The translations under genes and the position numbers were made by a program. This document shows positions 4,874 through 5,328 of a DNA stretch of 5,328 nt, one piece after another. The DNA comes from Spirochaetales bacterium. Its GTDB lineage: Bacteria; Spirochaetota; Spirochaetia; JABEVK01. Under the pieces are notes generated by a model that saw nothing but the letters and a program-made list of their open reading frames with translations, ran no database searches and was not told the DNA's origin. The stretch spans positions 1-5,328 of the forward strand of contig JABEVL010000038.1 of assembly GCA_013043995.1 (NCBI GenBank), in the 5' to 3' direction. Positions within the stretch are counted from its first letter, which is position 1. Every line of letters starts with the position of its first letter.

Positions 4874-5328
4874 TTAGGGGCGGACAACCCGGAACCCTAA
4901 AAAGCTACCCTGGCCGTACGGAAAGACGCCGTACCGGCCAGCCACGAGGCAGAATGACGCATCGTAGTCCCAGCTACCGCCGTGTTCGACGCGGTACGCG
5001 CCCGAAGCTGCCTCCACCGTATAGTCACTCTGAGCTCCTGTAGGGTAGCTTCCATACCAATCCCACATCCATTCTTGTACATTGCCGCTCATGTCGTACA
5101 AGCCTAGCTCGTTGGGTGTTTTGGTTCCTACCGGTTGGGTGGTACCAGAACTGTTAGCAGAGTACCAGGCGTAGTTTCCGATATTGACCTGCCCCCCGTT
5201 TACTTCGGTACTCCCGGCGTAGCCCTTGAGGTAGCCCCCCGTATTTACCCCATTCACGAGATCACTAGTCAGGGCATCGGACGTTGCCCCCATCGCCGCC
5301 CACATGTACTCCATCTCGGTGGGCAGCC
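4874..5328 (-). CDS. SUMF1/FGE-sulfatase-domain protein, C-terminal 150 residues
   Basis: The gene enters from the right edge and ends at TAA (4874-4876); its N-terminus is outside the window. The first complete codon, reading minus, is Leu of LPTEMEYMWAAMG, the family's 'LPTEAEWEYAARGG' element, so the in-frame ATG at 5314 is internal. The domain then shows NELGLYDMSGNVQEWMWDWY (visible 72-91; compare GNVxEWxxDxY), HGGSWDYDASFC (115-126) and LGFRVVRP at the very end. These are the C-terminal landmarks of the formylglycine-generating-enzyme-like fold. Aligned with human FGE GGSYMCHRSYC, the second cysteine is retained (visible Cys126) but the first is Tyr, so genuine sulfatase activation is unlikely. 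In spirochaetes such domains occur in multicopy families of unknown role. No sulfatase gene is visible. Family assignment is strong and function is unknown. Confidence 0.92.
   Translation of the reverse strand, partial: LPTEMEYMWAAMGATSDALTSDLVNGVNTGGYLKGYAGSTEVNGGQVNIGNYAWYSANSSGTTQPVGTKTPNELGLYDMSGNVQEWMWDWYGSYPTGAQSDYTVEAASGAYRVEHGGSWDYDASFCLVAGRYGVFPYGQGSFLGFRVVRP

Noticed and set aside
4801..5043. Plus-strand 80-codon frame across the SUMF1-domain gene end
   Set aside because: Most of it is antisense to the conserved SUMF1 domain, and the arginine/proline-rich product has no family resemblance or ribosome-binding site.
1..5328. CRISPR array, toxin-antitoxin pair or phage module
   Set aside because: No regularly spaced repeats, no small paired frames with ribosome-binding sites and no phage-type genes are visible.

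Overview
The window is about 5.3 kb of mixed GC content and looks like the chromosome of a spirochaete, probably Treponema or Spirochaeta-like. Three things suggest this, all from protein recognition: a single-chain (alpha2, archaeal/eukaryotic-type) glycyl-tRNA synthetase with a Cys4 zinc knuckle, the wording of the SUMF1/FGE-domain protein (LPTEMEYMWAAMG, NVQEW), and a short-signal lipoprotein. No marker in the window (rRNA, for example) fixes the taxon, so this is inference.

Layout. Positions 1-1264 (+) hold the 3' five-sixths of gltX (glutamyl-tRNA synthetase). A 121-bp gap with a candidate promoter and a small hairpin separates it from glyQS (+, 1386-2741). glyQS converges on a Crp/Fnr-family regulator gene (-, 2756-3424). 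Their stop codons are 14 bp apart and an 11-bp perfect inverted repeat spans the junction. Upstream of the regulator on the same strand is a tRNA-Cys(GCA) gene (-, 3466-3537) with a well-placed sigma70-like promoter (3551-3579). Only 41 bp and no visible terminator lie between the tRNA and the regulator, so the two may share a transcript. Next on the minus strand is an orphan lipoprotein gene (3602-4678) whose protein resembles an ABC-transporter solute-binding protein. The 195-bp gap behind it (4679-4873) is rich in inverted repeats. The window closes with the 3' part of a SUMF1/FGE-domain gene (-, 4874 to the edge).

How they fit together. gltX, glyQS and the tRNA-Cys gene are translation housekeeping functions. 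The regulator, lipoprotein and SUMF1-domain protein are accessory, and nothing here shows a shared pathway. I do not see an obvious new multi-gene system. The observations most worth a second look are the tRNA-Cys/regulator arrangement, a Crp-type protein with cysteines but no cAMP pocket signature, the hairpin-rich 195-bp gap carrying a 12-bp inverted copy of SUMF1 coding sequence, and a SUMF1 domain that keeps only one of the two catalytic cysteine positions.
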